64,000 bases of DNA from Promerops cafer (lineage: Eukaryota; Chordata; Aves; Passeriformes; Nectariniidae): contig VZSE01008388.1 in the NCBI GenBank assembly GCA_013398275.1, positions 528,153 through 592,152 of the forward strand, read 5' to 3'. A program made the position numbers and the translations under genes. The notes under the pieces are model-generated. The model was not told the DNA's origin. It did not search any database and saw nothing but the letters and a program-made list of their open reading frames with translations. Each line of letters begins with the position of its first letter. Within the stretch, counting starts at the first letter, position 1. This document shows positions 62,282-64,000 of this stretch, piece by piece.

Positions 62282-64000
62282 CTTTGGGAAGTGGGGGAGG
62301 TTGCATCTTCCTTCCTCCAGCAGGAATCATGTATTCAGGTTGCCAGCCCAGCTACCTTAGAGAATGCCAGTAGTGACTGTGTCTACTACAGAATCTACAA
62401 GGTTTCTTCCAAACTTTGGGTTGCTTGCCTGTCTCCTGGTGTACAATTCAAGGCCCCTCATTTCAGAATTTATCTTTCACCCTGGATATACATCCAGAAA
62501 TAGTTTTTACATTTGCCATTAGAATGCTTGGGTTACATCTTTATCTTGTAGCACTGCACGTAAAACTTTAGTTACAAGTCTCAGAAGCTTTTCAAACCTG
62601 CTGCATTAAAAAACCTCATCATGCTGTGAGCAAGAGTGGCTCCAGTCTTAACAGACAGTCCCATTGGGAGGAGAGGAGCCTCAGGCAGAGGTTAAATACT
62701 TCATGTAGGGACCTGCAGTAAGCATGTGCAGTCAAGGGGAAGCAGTATGTCCAAATGCCACAGCCATACAATTAAAATTGCAGGACCATCTGTAATCTAT
62801 TTGTTGTGCTAAATAATAATAAACCACTAAAAAATAGCCTAATCTTGGTTTTGAACTTTCTCGAACTTAACACGCTGAAAAGGAATTATTTTTCCAGGAT
62901 GAAGTCTGTACTGCTTTTGAGAACCAAGGAAGGCCATACTAGTTAAGTTTTTTAACTAAATGGTATTTCTACTTACAGACTGGGCAAAGACTGAGGCTGC
63001 AATGTGAGCTTACCTTTCCATGCAGTGGGGTTACAGACTAAGATAAATTATGGAATGAAGATCAGGAAAGGCAAATCTTGCAGGTACAATCACAGGTGCT
63101 GTCAGCTTGGGCTCCCTTTGCCTTTCTCAGCTGGTGGGAGCAAGACCCTCTGCCTCACTGGGCCTGGCTTTGTGATAGTTCCTCCTTTCCTCTCTGGTTT
63201 TCAAGGGGCAAGGGGAGCAGTCTCACAGGTGTCAGCCTTGTAAGTGCATTTTGGAGTGCTGTTTGGGCCAGGTTACTAGCAATGTTGCAGTTAACTATAT
63301 ACACAACAAAATGGAGTGGTGTCTTGGGAGACTTAAGAGCTGGACAGGGGGAGAGGATCTGTCAACAACTTGGAAACTTGTGCCCCTGCACACCTGAGCC
63401 ACCATCCTGCGTGCTGCTGCACTTTGCTAAATTAGACTGTAGTACATGCTAGTCCTCAGGTTGCATTCTCCTCAAGTTACTCCTAGATCTGAGTGTAGGA
63501 GCATCTCCTAACTGGTGAAGTTTAAAGAAGAAGGTCAAAGGGTGAGAAAATAAAAAAGATCTGGGATATGTGAGGGAGCCCAGGGTTGGGTCTCAAAGGG
63601 TAAATATTTTTCTGATGTCTTCTTGGACATACTCTCCAGTGCATCTTACTTGCTGTAGGCAGAAAGTAAAGCTTTCTTTAACCTTTCTGGAATTAGAAGC
63701 ATAGGTGTAATTTGAGTCTGGATTTTTTTATGCACCCTTCTGTCATATGAGCTACGACCTACATCTCATCACTGGAATAGGGAGACCTCAGGAAAAACAA
63801 GGTGGGGCAGGGAAGAAGGAAGGGCTTTGCTTTCTTCTGAGACTCAGAGTCGTGGAGCCAGGAGAGACCATGAGGTTCTGGGAGAGGAGGAGGATTTCTG
63901 CCTTTAGTGACAGAGACCTAACTTCTTACCCTGAGACCTCATAGCCCTCTTTGATAATCTGTTCACCCTTGAAGAGTTTCACCTACCAGTCATTTAGCCT
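62282..64000. other. Intergenic or intronic stretch, nothing recognised
   Basis: Moderately GC-rich at 63.0-63.4 kb, with overlapping + strand frames up to 124 codons (63078-63452). These lack splice context or family motifs. It may be upstream sequence of the SPMIP3-like gene. Confidence 0.5.

Noticed and set aside
63078..63452. 124-codon + strand frame near the right edge
   Set aside because: It has no family motif and no acceptor/donor pair, and a second frame is also open over the same stretch, as expected of moderately GC-rich non-coding DNA.
1..64000. CRISPR arrays, tRNA or rRNA genes, endogenous viral sequences, toxin genes
   Set aside because: None was seen. The only mobile-element sequences recognised are CR1 LINE fragments.

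Overview
This is vertebrate nuclear DNA, most likely from a bird. The evidence is three CR1 LINE copies with avian-type 3' ends, a split gene with GT-AG introns, AT-rich intergenic sequence, and one CpG island interrupted by an assembly gap. Almost all long open frames are chance or repeat-derived. The real coding content is short exons.

The one certain gene is ADSS2 (adenylosuccinate synthetase, muscle/non-muscle AdSS2 class) on the + strand. Exons 2-13 can be placed to the base between 34173 and 55322. All phases agree and they give 1188 nt, that is 395 codons plus stop, which matches residues 62-456 of the human enzyme as I remember it. Exon 1, with the GTP P-loop, is not visible and most probably lies in the 585-base run of N (19273-19857) inside the CpG island. 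Intron 1 is therefore about 14-15 kb.

Left of ADSS2 (1-19 kb), in the mammalian gene order, lies the divergently transcribed sperm-channel subunit gene CATSPERE. The minus strand here carries a series of short, protein-like open segments, several next to plausible splice sites (about 13.7, 10.2, 7.1, 2.0, 1.15, 0.9 and 0.75 kb). I read them as a CATSPERE-like gene or its relic. Two TGA codons and a frame break near 1047 fit decay, and loss of CatSper genes is reported for birds. Two CR1 copies (about 7.37-8.62 and 10.54-11.53 kb) sit among these segments. The shared promoter region holds three ZNF143/STAF-like motifs (19108-19210).

Right of ADSS2 (56-64 kb), in the mammalian order, comes the convergent gene SPMIP3 (C1orf100). 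Two minus-strand segments (60636-60720 and 59766-59897) match the remembered human protein in spaced motifs, and a phase-compatible candidate first exon lies at 62242-62281. The rest of that gene is not resolved.

Nothing resembling a novel multi-gene system was found. The most interesting points are the CATSPERE-like remnants, the ZNF143 motif cluster, a phase-matched cryptic terminal exon in the ADSS2 3' UTR, and a small CTCF/YY1-like element at 5.07-5.11 kb.
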